DNA of 64,000 nt from Gemmatimonadota bacterium (GCA_041390105.1 JAWKQO010000002.1:1-64000); one strand, 5' to 3'. Counted from the stretch's first letter, positions 28,617 through 38,780 are shown. The notes: a model not told the origin generated them from the sequence alone. Made by a program: numbers and translations.

Positions 28617-31600
28617 ATGAGCCAGGCCACCGAGGCCGCCGTCCAATCCATTCGGGCCAAATCCCCCGAGGCCGGCGCTGTCTGCGACCTCCTCCTTGAA
28701 CGCGTCGCTCCCGATGAAGCAGGCTTGGCCGTGCGCCTGGCTGAACGCGTCTTCACCCGCGCCCGCCCCGAGTTCGCGCGGGAGCGCAGCGCGGAGTCGC
28801 TCGCCCAGCTGATCCTGGGCATCCTGCGCTTCCTGCAGGCCAGTCGCCCCGACCGCGTAGACGTCCAGGTCATCAATCCGGATCTGGACAACGAGGAAGG
28901 CTGGTATGCTCCGGTGACGGTCATCCGCACCAACGTCTCCGAGCGACCTTTCGTGGTGGACACGCTGCGCGAGTTCCTGCACTCGCAGGGCATGGAGATC
29001 GAGAACTACATCTATCCCATGCTCCAGGTCTCGCGTACGCCGCAGGGCCGCGTCTACGACGTCCGCCCTCCGGAGGACCACGACCTCGAGTCGCTCATCC
29101 ACTGCGAGGTGGGTCGCGTCACGGATCCGGAGACGCTCGAGTTCCTGGAGGCGGAGATCCGCCGGCGGCTGACGGACGTGGTGGCGGCTACCGACGACTT
29201 CGGCTCCATGATCACCGCGGCCAATCGCGTAGTGGATCGGTTGTCGTCGTCCGCTCAGGACCTTCCGTCCCTGGCGAGCGAGCTCCAGGAGATCGAGGAG
29301 TTCCTGCGTTGGCTCCGTGACGGGGGGTTCGTCTTCCTCGGCTACCGGGCCTATCGCATCGAAGGAGATCCGACGTCTCCCGAGAAGCGTGTCCAGGTCG
29401 AGGACGGCTCCGGCTTGGGCATTCTGCGCGACGAGTCCAGCTCGTCGTTCGCGCGACCGGTGCCCGTCTCGCAGATCCCGAGCGGCATGCGTCCCTTCGT
29501 CGATCAGGGTCCGACTCTGATCATCAGCAAGACGAACGCCGAGTCGACCGTGCACCGACGCGCCCGCATGGACTACATCGGCGTGAAGCGGCTGGACCAG
29601 GGCGGTCGGATCGTAGGCGAGGACCGCTTCCTGGGGTTGTTCACGTCCAAGGCGTTCGGGGAGGACGCGGCGCGCATCCCCATCCTGCGCACCAAGCTGC
29701 AGGAGATCCTGTCGGCATCGGGCGTCAATCCGGGCTCGCACGACTACAAGGAGATCATCACGATCTTCAACTCGATGCCGAAAGAGGACTTGTTCCTCTC
29801 TCCTGCATCGGTGGTGGGCAGCGAGATCCAGACCATCCTCAAGGCCTACCACACGCACGACGTGCGGGTCGCGACCCGCGAGGACCGGCTGGGCCGTGGT
29901 GGCGTGGTGACCGTGATCCTCCCGCGTGAGCGCTTCTCGGCCGAAGTGCGTAAGAACGTCGAGGCGCTGCTGAAGGAGCGCTTCGCGGCCGAAGTGCTCA
30001 ACTACCATCTGGCCTTGGGGTCCGGGGATCAGGCCCGGCTGCACTTCTCGTTGGCGGCACCGCCGGACCGCTTCCACAACGTCGACCGCGAGGCGCTGGA
30101 GCACTCGGTGCTCGCGATCATCGTGAGCTGGGCCGACCGCGTGGCCGAGGAGCTGGCGCAGGTGCGCTCTCCCGACGAGGCCCGCCGCCTCGGTCAGTGG
30201 TACGGGGAGGCGTTCAGCCGTGAATACCGCGTCGCCACCGACGCTGGCACCGCGATCCGCGAGATCCTCGAGATCGAGGCCATGATCGCGGACGGCAGGA
30301 GCGAGTCCATTCTGCTCTGGAACCCCGCCGAGGAGGGGGACGGCGAGCGCTGGACGTCCCTCAACCTGTACCTGCGTGGCAGCAAGCTGGTCCTGTCGGA
30401 CTTCATGCCGATCCTGGACAACATGCGCCTGCGAGTGCTGGGCGTGACCCCCTTCGATCTGACGGATTCCAGTGGGGTCAAGACCGTCATCTACGCGTTC
30501 CAGGTCCAGGGGTCCGACGGCTCGCCCATCACGATCAGCGAGGTGGGCACGCTGCTCTCGGATGCGCTGTTGGCGGTGCGAGCGGGCGACGCGTCCAACG
30601 ACGCCTTGAATGCATTGGTGGTGAAGGCCGGACTCACCTGGCGTGAGGTCGAGGTGCTGCGTGCCTACGCGACCTATGCCTTCCAGCTCGGGGCCGTGCC
30701 CAGCCGTCAGATCCTCCCAGCGACCTTGATCCGCTATCCGGATCTGGCCGCGTTGCTGTTGGAGGCGTTCCGTACGGCCTTCAATCCGGACGGTCCTCCG
30801 GACCGGGAGTCGCGCAACGCGGAGCTGGAGACGATCGAGGCACGCTTCAGGAGCAGCTTGAAGCGAGTCGATTCGCTGGCCGAGGATCGTGTGCTCCGTA
30901 ACGCCTGGACGCTGGTGCGGGCGACGGTGCGCACCAACTACTACCGGCATGGTGGCCGGGCGGCCACGGGGCGCTCCGGCGGCGTGCCGTACATCTCGCT
31001 CAAGTTCGATTGCACGCGCATGCCGGACCTCACCCGGCACCGCCTGCTCTACGAGGTGTGGGTGCGCTCCCCTCGCATGGAAGGTGTGCACCTGCGGGGA
31101 GCCAAGGTCGCGCGCGGCGGGATTCGTTGGAGCGATCGCCCGGATGACTTCCGCACGGAGATCCTGGGCCTGGTCAAGACCCAGATGGTCAAGAATGCCG
31201 TGATCGTGCCCGCCGGCTCCAAGGGCGGCTTTGTGACCTTGCGGCGTTTCGACGACCGCGAAGCCCAGGCCGAGGAAGCCAGGACCCAGTACCAGACCCT
31301 GATCCGCGGGCTGCTGGACCTGACCGACAATCTGGTGGACGGACACGCCACGACGCCTGCGGGTGTGTACGCGCACGACGACCCGGACCCGTATCTGGTG
31401 GTCGCGGCCGACAAGGGAACGGCCACGTTCTCCGATGTCGCCAACGCCATCTCTGCCGAGTACGGCTTCTGGCTGGGTGACGCCTTCGCGTCCGGAGGTT
31501 CGAACGGGTACGACCACAAGGCCGTCGGCATCACGGCCCGCGGCGCCTGGGAGTGCGTCAAACGTCACTTCCGCGAGAAGGGCAAGGACATCCAGAGCGA

Positions 31601-33536
31601 GCCGTTCACCGTGGTCGGGATCGGCGACATGAGCGGTGACGTGTTCGGTAACGGCATGTTGCTGTCGAGACAGATCCGGCTGCTCGCCGCCTTCGACCAC
31701 CGCCACATCTTCATCGACCCCGATCCGGATCCCGAGCGCTCCTTCCTCGAACGAGAACGGATGTTCAAGCTCGGGCGCTCGAGTTGGGCAGACTACGATC
31801 GCACGGTGATGAGTCCGGGAGCGATGCTGGTGCCGCGCGGGGCCAAGGAAGTGGAGTTGACGCCAGAAGCACGCTCTGCACTGGGCCTGACCGCGGACGT
31901 ACCGGTGGGGGATGGCGAAGCGTTGGTGCGGGCCATCCTGAAGGCTCCCGTCGAGCTCCTGTGGAACGGCGGCATCGGGACCTATGTGAAGGCGTCCGGC
32001 GAGAGCCACGCCAACGCCGGCGATCCGCCCAACGACGCCGTGCGCATCGACGCTCCCGAGCTTCACGCCGAGGTGGTGGGCGAAGGCGGGAATCTGGGCC
32101 TTACGCAACGCGCCCGTGTCGAGTATGCGCTCCGGGGGGGGCGCCTGAACACGGACGCGCTGGACAACTCGGGTGGCGTTGACCTCTCCGACCATGAGGT
32201 CAATCTCAAGATCCTGCTCAACGCTCTGGTCACGGATGGGCGCCTGGGCTTGGATGGCCGCAACCAGTTGTTGGAGGACCTGACGGACGAGGTGGCGGAC
32301 GCCGTGCTCGCCGACAACGACTCGCAGAGCCTGGCCGTGTCGCTGGACGAGCTACGTGCTGGGGAGAGCCTCGACGACTTCCGCCACCTGATCTCCGGCT
32401 TGGAGCGCGAAGGCCTGTTGGACCGGGCCGCGGAGACGCTCCCCACCTGGGAGGAGCTGTCGGAGCGACGGGACCGCAATCAGAGCCTGACGCGGCCCGA
32501 GCTGGCCGTCCTCCTGTCCTACGCCAAGATCCACGCGACACGGGCCACGCTGGACAGCGGCGTGCCCGATGACCCTGCGGCGGCGTCGTACCTCGTGCAC
32601 TATTTCCCGCCCCGCGCGGCTCAGATGGCCGGCGCCGAGGTCCTGCACGGGCATCGCCTGCGCCAGGAGATCATCGCCGGGCAACTCACGAACGACCTGG
32701 TGGACCTGATGGGCGCCACCTTCGTCTACCGGCTGGCGTCTGAGACGGGCCACAGTGCGGGTGAAGTGGTGCGGGCCTGGTTGATCTCTGCCCGTCTGGC
32801 GGACCACCACCGGGTGTTCAAGGCCCTGGATGAGCGACGCGACCTGCCCGCCGCCACCGCCTACGCCTGGCGCATGCGACTGGCCCGGGTGTTCGAGCGC
32901 ACGACGCGGTGGGTGTTGGAAAATGCCAACGCGGATGAAGCCGTGGCGACGATCGTGGAGCGCAATGCCGCCTCGCTGGAGGCGCTCCGCCGCGCATTCC
33001 CGGACGTGGTGCGGGGATTCGACAAGTCGGTCTACGAACAGCGCGTCGCCGAAGCCGTCAGCCAGGGTGCCGACCCGGCCTTCGCACGTGATGTGATCAC
33101 GCTTCGCTACCTCGACCATCTGCTCGAGATCCTGGTCATCGCCCGGGAGACGAAAGCCGAGGCTGTCGACGCGGCTCGTGCCTTCTACGCGGCCTCCGAG
33201 GTGATGTGGTTGCCGTGGCTACGCCAGGAGATCTTCCGCACGGCCGGCCATGGCCACTGGGAGCAGCGCGCGGCCCAGGCGCTGAATGGAGACCTCGGAC
33301 GGGCCCATCGCACGGTGGTGGCGCGTCTGATGGAGATGGTGAGCGAAGGCGGCGTCGAGGAGGCACTGTCCACGCTGCGCAGGACCGAGCAGCGGGGTGC
33401 CGCTCGCATCGCGCGCCTGGTCGAGGAGATCCAGACCGAGAACGCCCAGGGGCTCGCGCCCCTGTCGGTGGTGGTGCGGGAAGTGAGCGCCCTCGGCCGT
33501 CGCGTGGGCGGCAACGGCGGGGATGCCCGTCCTTGA
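28617..33536 (+). CDS. gdhB: NAD-specific glutamate dehydrogenase, large (about 180 kDa) type
   Basis: This 1639-residue enzyme oxidatively deaminates glutamate to 2-oxoglutarate, in line with the sucA nearby. It has an N-terminal ACT-like regulatory region (about 1-600), a catalytic dehydrogenase core (about 700-1150, with ISLKFDCTRMPDLT, KVARGGIRWSDRPDDFRTEI, VPAGSKGGFV, GIGDMSGDVFGNGMLLS), and a helical C-terminal region to 1639. Length fits the family of roughly 1600. The ATG at 28617 is preferred: the open frame upstream lies in the opposite gene and has no family features. A strong terminator follows. A long opposite-strand open frame here is compositional only. Confidence 0.95.
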   Translation: MSQATEAAVQSIRAKSPEAGAVCDLLLERVAPDEAGLAVRLAERVFTRARPEFARERSAESLAQLILGILRFLQASRPDRVDVQVINPDLDNEEGWYAPVTVIRTNVSERPFVVDTLREFLHSQGMEIENYIYPMLQVSRTPQGRVYDVRPPEDHDLESLIHCEVGRVTDPETLEFLEAEIRRRLTDVVAATDDFGSMITAANRVVDRLSSSAQDLPSLASELQEIEEFLRWLRDGGFVFLGYRAYRIEGDPTSPEKRVQVEDGSGLGILRDESSSSFARPVPVSQIPSGMRPFVDQGPTLIISKTNAESTVHRRARMDYIGVKRLDQGGRIVGEDRFLGLFTSKAFGEDAARIPILRTKLQEILSASGVNPGSHDYKEIITIFNSMPKEDLFLSPASVVGSEIQTILKAYHTHDVRVATREDRLGRGGVVTVILPRERFSAEVRKNVEALLKERFAAEVLNYHLALGSGDQARLHFSLAAPPDRFHNVDREALEHSVLAIIVSWADRVAEELAQVRSPDEARRLGQWYGEAFSREYRVATDAGTAIREILEIEAMIADGRSESILLWNPAEEGDGERWTSLNLYLRGSKLVLSDFMPILDNMRLRVLGVTPFDLTDSSGVKTVIYAFQVQGSDGSPITISEVGTLLSDALLAVRAGDASNDALNALVVKAGLTWREVEVLRAYATYAFQLGAVPSRQILPATLIRYPDLAALLLEAFRTAFNPDGPPDRESRNAELETIEARFRSSLKRVDSLAEDRVLRNAWTLVRATVRTNYYRHGGRAATGRSGGVPYISLKFDCTRMPDLTRHRLLYEVWVRSPRMEGVHLRGAKVARGGIRWSDRPDDFRTEILGLVKTQMVKNAVIVPAGSKGGFVTLRRFDDREAQAEEARTQYQTLIRGLLDLTDNLVDGHATTPAGVYAHDDPDPYLVVAADKGTATFSDVANAISAEYGFWLGDAFASGGSNGYDHKAVGITARGAWECVKRHFREKGKDIQSEPFTVVGIGDMSGDVFGNGMLLSRQIRLLAAFDHRHIFIDPDPDPERSFLERERMFKLGRSSWADYDRTVMSPGAMLVPRGAKEVELTPEARSALGLTADVPVGDGEALVRAILKAPVELLWNGGIGTYVKASGESHANAGDPPNDAVRIDAPELHAEVVGEGGNLGLTQRARVEYALRGGRLNTDALDNSGGVDLSDHEVNLKILLNALVTDGRLGLDGRNQLLEDLTDEVADAVLADNDSQSLAVSLDELRAGESLDDFRHLISGLEREGLLDRAAETLPTWEELSERRDRNQSLTRPELAVLLSYAKIHATRATLDSGVPDDPAAASYLVHYFPPRAAQMAGAEVLHGHRLRQEIIAGQLTNDLVDLMGATFVYRLASETGHSAGEVVRAWLISARLADHHRVFKALDERRDLPAATAYAWRMRLARVFERTTRWVLENANADEAVATIVERNAASLEALRRAFPDVVRGFDKSVYEQRVAEAVSQGADPAFARDVITLRYLDHLLEILVIARETKAEAVDAARAFYAASEVMWLPWLRQEIFRTAGHGHWEQRAAQALNGDLGRAHRTVVARLMEMVSEGGVEEALSTLRRTEQRGAARIARLVEEIQTENAQGLAPLSVVVREVSALGRRVGGNGGDARP

Positions 33537-33553
33537 GGGTTCGGCCTGAGGAA

Positions 33554-33588
33554 CAGGGCGGGTAGGCCACGCGGCCCTACCCGCCCTG
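33554..33588. terminator. Bidirectional terminator hairpin between gdhB and ppx
   Basis: CAGGGCGGGTAGG (33554-33566) pairs perfectly over 13 bp with CCTACCCGCCCTG (33576-33588), 9-nt loop. It sits 18 bp after the dehydrogenase stop and 3 bp after the convergent ppx stop. Confidence 0.8.
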
Positions 33589-33590
33589 GC

Positions 33591-35174
33591 TCAGTCTGCG
33601 GGAGCCCGGTTCCGGACCTTCACTTTCAGCCCGAAGGTCTCTTCGAAGAGGTTCTTCTTCTTGGTGAGCGCCCAGCGCTCCAGGAGGAGATCCCCGCGCC
33701 CGGTCATCTCCAGCTTCAACCCCATGCCTTCCACGCGAGCCTGCACGTCGTCGACCATGCCCGAGTGCTGTCGGTCCAGTGCGTCTGCCAGGCGCAGCAG
33801 CGCGCCCAGCTGCGTCACCCGCACCCGATCGTCGTCGGGTAGCGCCATGTAGTGTTCGTGGTGCGGTGCCGGTCCCGACTTGCGGTGGTAGCGGGCCACG
33901 TTGGCCACCACACGCATCTCCTCCGGCGAGAAGCCTGGAAGCTCCGAGCCACTGATGATGTACAGCGAATGGTGGTGGTGACGCTTGTAGGAGATGAACA
34001 GTCCGATGTCGTGCAGGATGGCGGCGGCGCGTAGGACGAGTCGGTCGCGAGCCTCCAGGCCGTGCAGGGCGCCGAGCTGTGTGAAGAGCGTGTCGGCATG
34101 CCGTGCCACGGTGAGTCCGTGTGCCTCGTCGAAGAGGAAGCGTCGTCCCAGGGCCACGGAGGCCGTCGTGATCTGGTCGAGCTGACGCTCCTCGTGCTGG
34201 CGGCGCGACAAGAACTGGTCGACGAGGTCGAGCAGGATGCCTTCCTTGACGCCGACGAAGGGCACCTGGATCTCCCTGACCTGAGCCAACTCAGCCACCC
34301 GCGCGTACACCATGGCCGCGGGTAGGATGACGTCGGCCCGGTCGTCGCGTAGCCCCAACTGCTCCACCTTGTCGTTGAAGGAGAGGCGCGCCAGCAGCTC
34401 GATGGCCGAGGTGAGGTCATCCACGTCCAGGCGGGCCACACCTCGCTCGTCCGGCGTCGCATGCACGAAGTCGGCGAGCGCTTCGATGTTCCCTCCCGTC
34501 GCGATCAGGCCGGCCGGCTGCCAATAGGCGGCCGCGGAGGGAAGCCGTAACACCGACACGTACTCGCCGAGCAGACGACGGAACCGTCCGGGATCGTCGC
34601 CCGCCACGGACAGCTCCTCCAGCAGTCGTACCGATCCCATGGTGTGCGATTGCGCCCACAGCATGCCGACATCGTCGGCCAACGAGACCTCGACGGATCC
34701 ACCTCCCACGTCGACCAGAAGCCACTTCTGTTCGCGCAGATCGATCCGTCGACCGACCGCCAGATGGACGAGGCGGGCTTCCTCGGAGCCGCTGATCATC
34801 TCCAGCTCGATTCCGGTCTCCGTCAGGATGCGCTCGACCAGTTCCTCGCCATTGCGGGCTTCGCGGACGGCGCTGGTGGCAACCGCCCGGAAGTGGGTGA
34901 TCTCCAGGCGGTCGAGGTGCTCACGGAAGCCGGCGAAGGCCTTTACGGCGGCGTCTACGTGCTCGGCCGCCAGGCGCCCGGACAGGAAGACCTGGTGGCC
35001 GAGGCGGATGGGCACGCGCTCGTAGTGGACGGGGTGCCAGCGGGTCTCGCTGAAGAAGTCGGCCGCCAGGAAGCGGATGGCATTGGAGCCCGTGTCGACA
35101 CAGGCTACCCGGACCGGGAACGTGAGCGCGTCCCCGAGTGGGGCCGCCAGCGTGGAGGCTTCAGCCGTCGCCAT
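33591..35174 (-). CDS. ppx: Ppx/GppA family exopolyphosphatase
   Basis: This 527-residue protein hydrolyses polyphosphate and/or pppGpp. The N-terminal actin-like domain has phosphate motifs VDTGSNAIRFL (about residue 27), ISGSEEARL, DVGGGSVEVSLA and GGNIEAL. From about residue 335 a C-terminal HD-type domain carries LHDIG, KRHHHHSLYII and VARYHRKSGP. The ATG at 35174 shares one base with the preceding gene's stop (TGATG), so it is translated with the outer-membrane-like protein upstream. The PhoD gene is divergent, making a small phosphorus-related cluster. Confidence 0.93.
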   Translation of the reverse strand: MATAEASTLAAPLGDALTFPVRVACVDTGSNAIRFLAADFFSETRWHPVHYERVPIRLGHQVFLSGRLAAEHVDAAVKAFAGFREHLDRLEITHFRAVATSAVREARNGEELVERILTETGIELEMISGSEEARLVHLAVGRRIDLREQKWLLVDVGGGSVEVSLADDVGMLWAQSHTMGSVRLLEELSVAGDDPGRFRRLLGEYVSVLRLPSAAAYWQPAGLIATGGNIEALADFVHATPDERGVARLDVDDLTSAIELLARLSFNDKVEQLGLRDDRADVILPAAMVYARVAELAQVREIQVPFVGVKEGILLDLVDQFLSRRQHEERQLDQITTASVALGRRFLFDEAHGLTVARHADTLFTQLGALHGLEARDRLVLRAAAILHDIGLFISYKRHHHHSLYIISGSELPGFSPEEMRVVANVARYHRKSGPAPHHEHYMALPDDDRVRVTQLGALLRLADALDRQHSGMVDDVQARVEGMGLKLEMTGRGDLLLERWALTKKKNLFEETFGLKVKVRNRAPAD

Positions 35175-35779
35175 CAGCGGCGCTCCACCGAGAGGGACAG
35201 TGCCGCCGTGGGGCCGCCCAGGTCACCCGGGACCAACCCCGGCAGGTCCTCCACCCCCCAAGCCTGGCGGAACCCCAGGGCCGCGCCCAGGTGAAGGCGT
35301 CCACCGAGGAACCCCCGGCGGGCGCGCAGGCTGGGCTCCAGCAGGAAGGCGTTGTCGGCGCCCTTCTCGAAGCCGACCAGCGCATCGCGCAGGCGGGCCC
35401 GACCGGCGCCCACCAGAACGCCCAGGTCCACATCCGCACCGGGGCGGCTCCACGCGCGTACTCTCACCTGCAGGCCTCCATACCCGAAATGCAGCCGCTC
35501 CTCGCCTCCGGCCCGCTGCAGGTCCAGAGCATCCGGGAGACTGCGTCCCTGTCCGCCGAGGTAGAAGCGACGGCCGATCCAGACACCGGCGGACAGACCC
35601 CAGAGAGGAACGGCCTTCCCCGTGAGGGACGTCGCCCCGACCGAAGCTTCCAGCGCGCCCTCCACCCGACCCGGATCGACGTCTCCCTGTTGTCCTTGAA
35701 CCGGTGGAGGGTGCAGCGTGCTCAAGGCCAACAGAATGGCGGAGAAGGCCAGACGGAGCGTATGGGATGGGCTCAGCAC
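35174..35779 (-). CDS. Predicted outer membrane beta-barrel-like protein
   Basis: This is a 201-residue exported protein of unknown function. A hydrophobic signal segment (LRLAFSAILLALSTL) ends in PVQGQQ at about residue 33. The rest alternates polar and hydrophobic residues with many Gly, as in small barrels (LEASVGATSLTGKAVPLWGLS, GYGGLQVRVRAW, LHLGAALGFRQAWG), ending ALSLSVERR. The start is uncertain: GTG at 35779 is the first codon giving a sensible signal peptide. A much longer open frame extends to 37696, but it is antisense to phoD. It overlaps ppx by one base. Confidence 0.65.
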   Translation of the reverse strand: MLSPSHTLRLAFSAILLALSTLHPPPVQGQQGDVDPGRVEGALEASVGATSLTGKAVPLWGLSAGVWIGRRFYLGGQGRSLPDALDLQRAGGEERLHFGYGGLQVRVRAWSRPGADVDLGVLVGAGRARLRDALVGFEKGADNAFLLEPSLRARRGFLGGRLHLGAALGFRQAWGVEDLPGLVPGDLGGPTAALSLSVERR

Positions 35780-35989
35780 TCTCGACCGGTTCGGCCCGCC
35801 TGCTCCTCCGAGATTCGGCCATGCCCGTCTGCAGCGCGCTTCGTCGTGGTCACGGACCGGAAACGAGCCGACGACGGTGGTGGCATCCTCCGGCTCCCTG
35901 GCGGCATAGTATGACACACCCTCGACCCGGCTAAGGTACTCCGACCGGCCTACGGCGACCACGCCCCGCACCGCAAACCTGAGACGCGC

Positions 35990-37570
35990 ATGTCGATGTC
36001 GAACCCGGTTCTTCCACTCTTCCACGCGGTCGGTCCCGGCACCCGCCGGGAGTTCCTGCGCCGTGTTCGGGATTTCGGCGCGCTCCTCGCCCTGGGCTCG
36101 CTTCCGTCCTGCCGGGGGGACCGTCCGAGCCGGCTGGGCATCGATCCCTTCGGGTTGGGGGTGGCCTCGGGGGATCCCACCCCGGACGGCATTGTCCTGT
36201 GGACGCGCCTGGTGGCTGATCCGCTGCGGGGCGACGCGCTGCTCGAGGGAGTCCAGACGGTGGCCTGGGAACTGGCGGCGGACGAGTCGTTCCGTCAGAT
36301 CGTGCGGTCCGGGTCGGAGACCGTCCTCCCCGAGCTCGCGCATTCGCTCCACCTGGAGCTGGACGGGCTGGAGCCGGGCCGGGACTACTGGTACCGCTTC
36401 ATGACGAACGATGCCACCAGCCCGGTGGGACGGGCGCGCACCGCGCCGGCGGCCGGCGGGATGAGCGACCGCTTCCGCTTCGCGTTCGTATCCTGCCAGC
36501 ACTGGGAGCAGGGCCTCTACACGGCCTACCAGCATCTGGCTCAGGAAGACGTGGACCTGGTCGTACACCTGGGCGACTACATCTACGAATACGGCCCCGA
36601 CCTGCGGGTGCGCGAACACAACGGCCCAGAGATCATGAGCCTGGCCGACTATCGGCGGCGCCTGTCGCTCTACAAGAGCGATCCCCTGCTGAAGACTGCG
36701 CACGAGCGGGCGCCCTTCGTGGTCACCTGGGACGATCACGAGGTGGACAACAACTATGCGGGGGCAATCTCTCAGGACGACGATCCCCGGGATGCCTTTC
36801 TGCTCCGCCGCGCCGCTGCCTACCAGGCCTACTGGGAACACCAGCCGCTGCGGCGCGCCCAGATGCCCACCGGGCCCGACGCGCTCCTGTACCGGCGCCT
36901 GCGCTTCGGCGGCCTGATCGAGATGAGCGTGTTGGATACCCGCCAATACCGCACCGACCAGCCGTGCGGCGACGGTCGCAAGCCCCGCTGCGCCGAGGCC
37001 TATCTGGAGGAGGCCACCATGATGGGCGCTGAGCAGGAGCGCTGGTTGATGGAGAACATGGCGCGTTCCGACGCGCGTTGGAACGTTCTGGCCAATCAGG
37101 TCATGATGTCCGAAGTAAAGGCCATCGTGAACGGGGCGGAGTCGTATTCGCTGGACCAGTGGGCGGGGTACGTGGCGCCCCGCCAGAGGTTGACGGGTTT
37201 CCTCGCCGAGACCCGGCCCTCCAACCCGGTCGTGCTTACCGGGGACATCCACAGCAACTGGGTGGCCGACATCAAGGTCGACTACGAGGATGCGGTCGCG
37301 CCGGTGGTCGCCACCGAGTTCGTGGGCACGTCCATCAGCTCCGGCGGCGACGGTCAGGACTCCTACGAGTCCATCCCGCAGACGCTGTCCATGAATCCGC
37401 ATGTGAAGCTCTTCAACGGCCAGCGTGGCTACGTCTCCTGCACCGTCACCCCCGACGAGTGGCGCGCCGACTACCAGGTGGTGGACTACGTGTCCCGTCC
37501 CGGCGCGCCGGTGCGCACGAGAGCCAGCTTCGTGGTGGAGAACGGGAGGGCTGGAGCCCAGGAGGTCTGA
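35990..37570 (+). CDS. phoD: PhoD-like alkaline phosphatase, Tat-exported
   Basis: This 526-residue metallophosphodiesterase/monoesterase acts in the periplasm. The twin-arginine signal GTRREFLRRV is at residues 17-26, followed by a hydrophobic stretch and a possible lipobox near SLPSC. A PhoD N-terminal domain (GVASGDPTPDGIVLWTRL) precedes the catalytic domain with FVSCQHWEQG, VHLGDYIYEYG, TWDDHEVDNNY, SVLDTRQYR, and the late metal site VLTGDIHSNW. These are the expected PhoD ligands. The gene is divergent from the ppx unit, with 210 bp between. Confidence 0.93.
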   Translation: MSMSNPVLPLFHAVGPGTRREFLRRVRDFGALLALGSLPSCRGDRPSRLGIDPFGLGVASGDPTPDGIVLWTRLVADPLRGDALLEGVQTVAWELAADESFRQIVRSGSETVLPELAHSLHLELDGLEPGRDYWYRFMTNDATSPVGRARTAPAAGGMSDRFRFAFVSCQHWEQGLYTAYQHLAQEDVDLVVHLGDYIYEYGPDLRVREHNGPEIMSLADYRRRLSLYKSDPLLKTAHERAPFVVTWDDHEVDNNYAGAISQDDDPRDAFLLRRAAAYQAYWEHQPLRRAQMPTGPDALLYRRLRFGGLIEMSVLDTRQYRTDQPCGDGRKPRCAEAYLEEATMMGAEQERWLMENMARSDARWNVLANQVMMSEVKAIVNGAESYSLDQWAGYVAPRQRLTGFLAETRPSNPVVLTGDIHSNWVADIKVDYEDAVAPVVATEFVGTSISSGGDGQDSYESIPQTLSMNPHVKLFNGQRGYVSCTVTPDEWRADYQVVDYVSRPGAPVRTRASFVVENGRAGAQEV

Positions 37571-37653
37571 GCGGGGCCGGGGCGACGAAACCTTCCGGGG
37601 CCGTCGGGGATCCCAGAAGAGGATCCTCGACCCCCTGGAAGGTAGGAAGCTCG

Positions 37654-38709
37654 TTGCAGACTGCGCGGACCTCTCGTTCGCTGCCCGCGGTGGCACTGTT
37701 GGGCCTCGTCACGCTCGCCTGCGACTCGTCGCCCGCCCCGCCGGTAGCGCCGCGGATCGACCACCATCTCCACCTGCGTTCCGAGGCTGCAGCAGACCTG
37801 CTACTCACGCTCGACGTGGAGGGAGAGCCCGCTCCTGAGCCGGATGGCACCGGTGCCCTCATCGCCGAGGACGTGCTGCGGGCCATGGACCAAGCCGGTG
37901 TCGAGCGAGGACTGGTCCTCTCCAATGCCTATCTGTTCGGGATGCCGGATCAGAACGTCCCCGACGAGCTCGGCCTGGTGCGTGCCGAAAACGACTTCGT
38001 GGCGTCGCAGGCGGCCCGCTATCCCGATCGCTTGACGGCGTTCTGTAGCGTGAATCCGCTGCGCGACTATGCTGCGGCCGAGGTTGAGCGCTGTGCCGCC
38101 GATGTGCGACTCTCCGGGCTCAAGCTGCACTTCACAAACTCCGACCTGGATCTGCGCAACCCGGACCACGTCGCGCGGCTGCGCGTGCTCTTCGAGCGAC
38201 TGGATGCGCTTGAATTCGCGGTCGTGGTGCACATGCGCACCCGGAGAGACGACTATGGCGCCCAGGATGCACGTATCTTCATCGACGAGGTCCTGGCGCA
38301 GGTGCCGGATCTCCCGGTGCAGATCGCCCACGTGGCGGGCTGGGGCGGCTACGACGACGCCACCGATGCCGCGCTCGGGGCCTTCGCCGAGGCGTTTCGG
38401 GAGAGACGTCTGAATCCCGCGCGGATCAGCTTCGACGTGGCCGCCGTGGTATTCCAGCCCGAGGCCGCTGGTGCGGACACCGCGTTGGCCGCGCGGGTGC
38501 GGGGCGCCAACCAGCGGTTGGCGGAACGCATACGTGGCATCGGGATCGAGCGCTTCGTCTACGCCACCGATTGGCCCTCGTGGCCACCCGTGCCTGATCC
38601 AACCACCGGTATCGAGGCGAACGTCCGCCTCCTCAAGAGCGCGCTGCCGCTGTCGCCCGTCGAGATGGGCAAGCTGTTCGACAATGTGAGTGTCGTGCTG
38701 CAGCACTGA
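37654..38709 (+). CDS. Amidohydrolase-family lipoprotein (TIM-barrel metal-dependent hydrolase)
   Basis: This 351-residue protein is related to COG2159 amidohydrolases/decarboxylases. IDHHLHLRSEA gives the HxH metal motif. KLHFTNSDLDLRNP, FAVVVHMRTRRDDYG, QIAHVAGWGGYDD and YATDWPSWPPV supply the expected His and Asp residues. TTG at 37654 is proposed as start: AGGAAG lies 4 bp upstream and it gives a lipoprotein signal ending LVTLAC. No ATG or GTG suits. It may be cotranscribed with phoD (83 bp gap). Substrate unknown. Confidence 0.85.
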   Translation: MQTARTSRSLPAVALLGLVTLACDSSPAPPVAPRIDHHLHLRSEAAADLLLTLDVEGEPAPEPDGTGALIAEDVLRAMDQAGVERGLVLSNAYLFGMPDQNVPDELGLVRAENDFVASQAARYPDRLTAFCSVNPLRDYAAAEVERCAADVRLSGLKLHFTNSDLDLRNPDHVARLRVLFERLDALEFAVVVHMRTRRDDYGAQDARIFIDEVLAQVPDLPVQIAHVAGWGGYDDATDAALGAFAEAFRERRLNPARISFDVAAVVFQPEAAGADTALAARVRGANQRLAERIRGIGIERFVYATDWPSWPPVPDPTTGIEANVRLLKSALPLSPVEMGKLFDNVSVVLQH

Positions 38710-38728
38710 AGTGGCTCGTGGAAAGACA

Positions 38729-38759
38729 GAAGCCGGAAGGCCTGGGGCCTTCCGGCTTC
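38729..38759. terminator. Bidirectional terminator hairpin
   Basis: GAAGCCGGAAGGCC (38729-38742) and GGCCTTCCGGCTTC (38746-38759) form a perfect 14-bp stem with a 3-nt loop. It lies 19 bp after the amidohydrolase and 21 bp after the convergent peptide gene, serving both. On the minus strand it is followed by TGTCTTT. Confidence 0.85.
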
Positions 38760-38780
38760 GTTGTCCACTCCCGGAGCGGC

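Noticed and set aside
28596..32195. Very long open frame on the minus strand opposite the glutamate dehydrogenase gene
   Set aside because: It is His/Arg/Gln-rich with no domain, and it mirrors the codon bias of the real gene on the plus strand. Long antisense frames are expected at this GC content.
35780..37696. N-terminal 640-codon extension of the outer-membrane-like protein's frame
   Set aside because: It runs antisense to phoD, is rich in His/Val/Gly without any domain, and would bury the signal peptide inside the protein.
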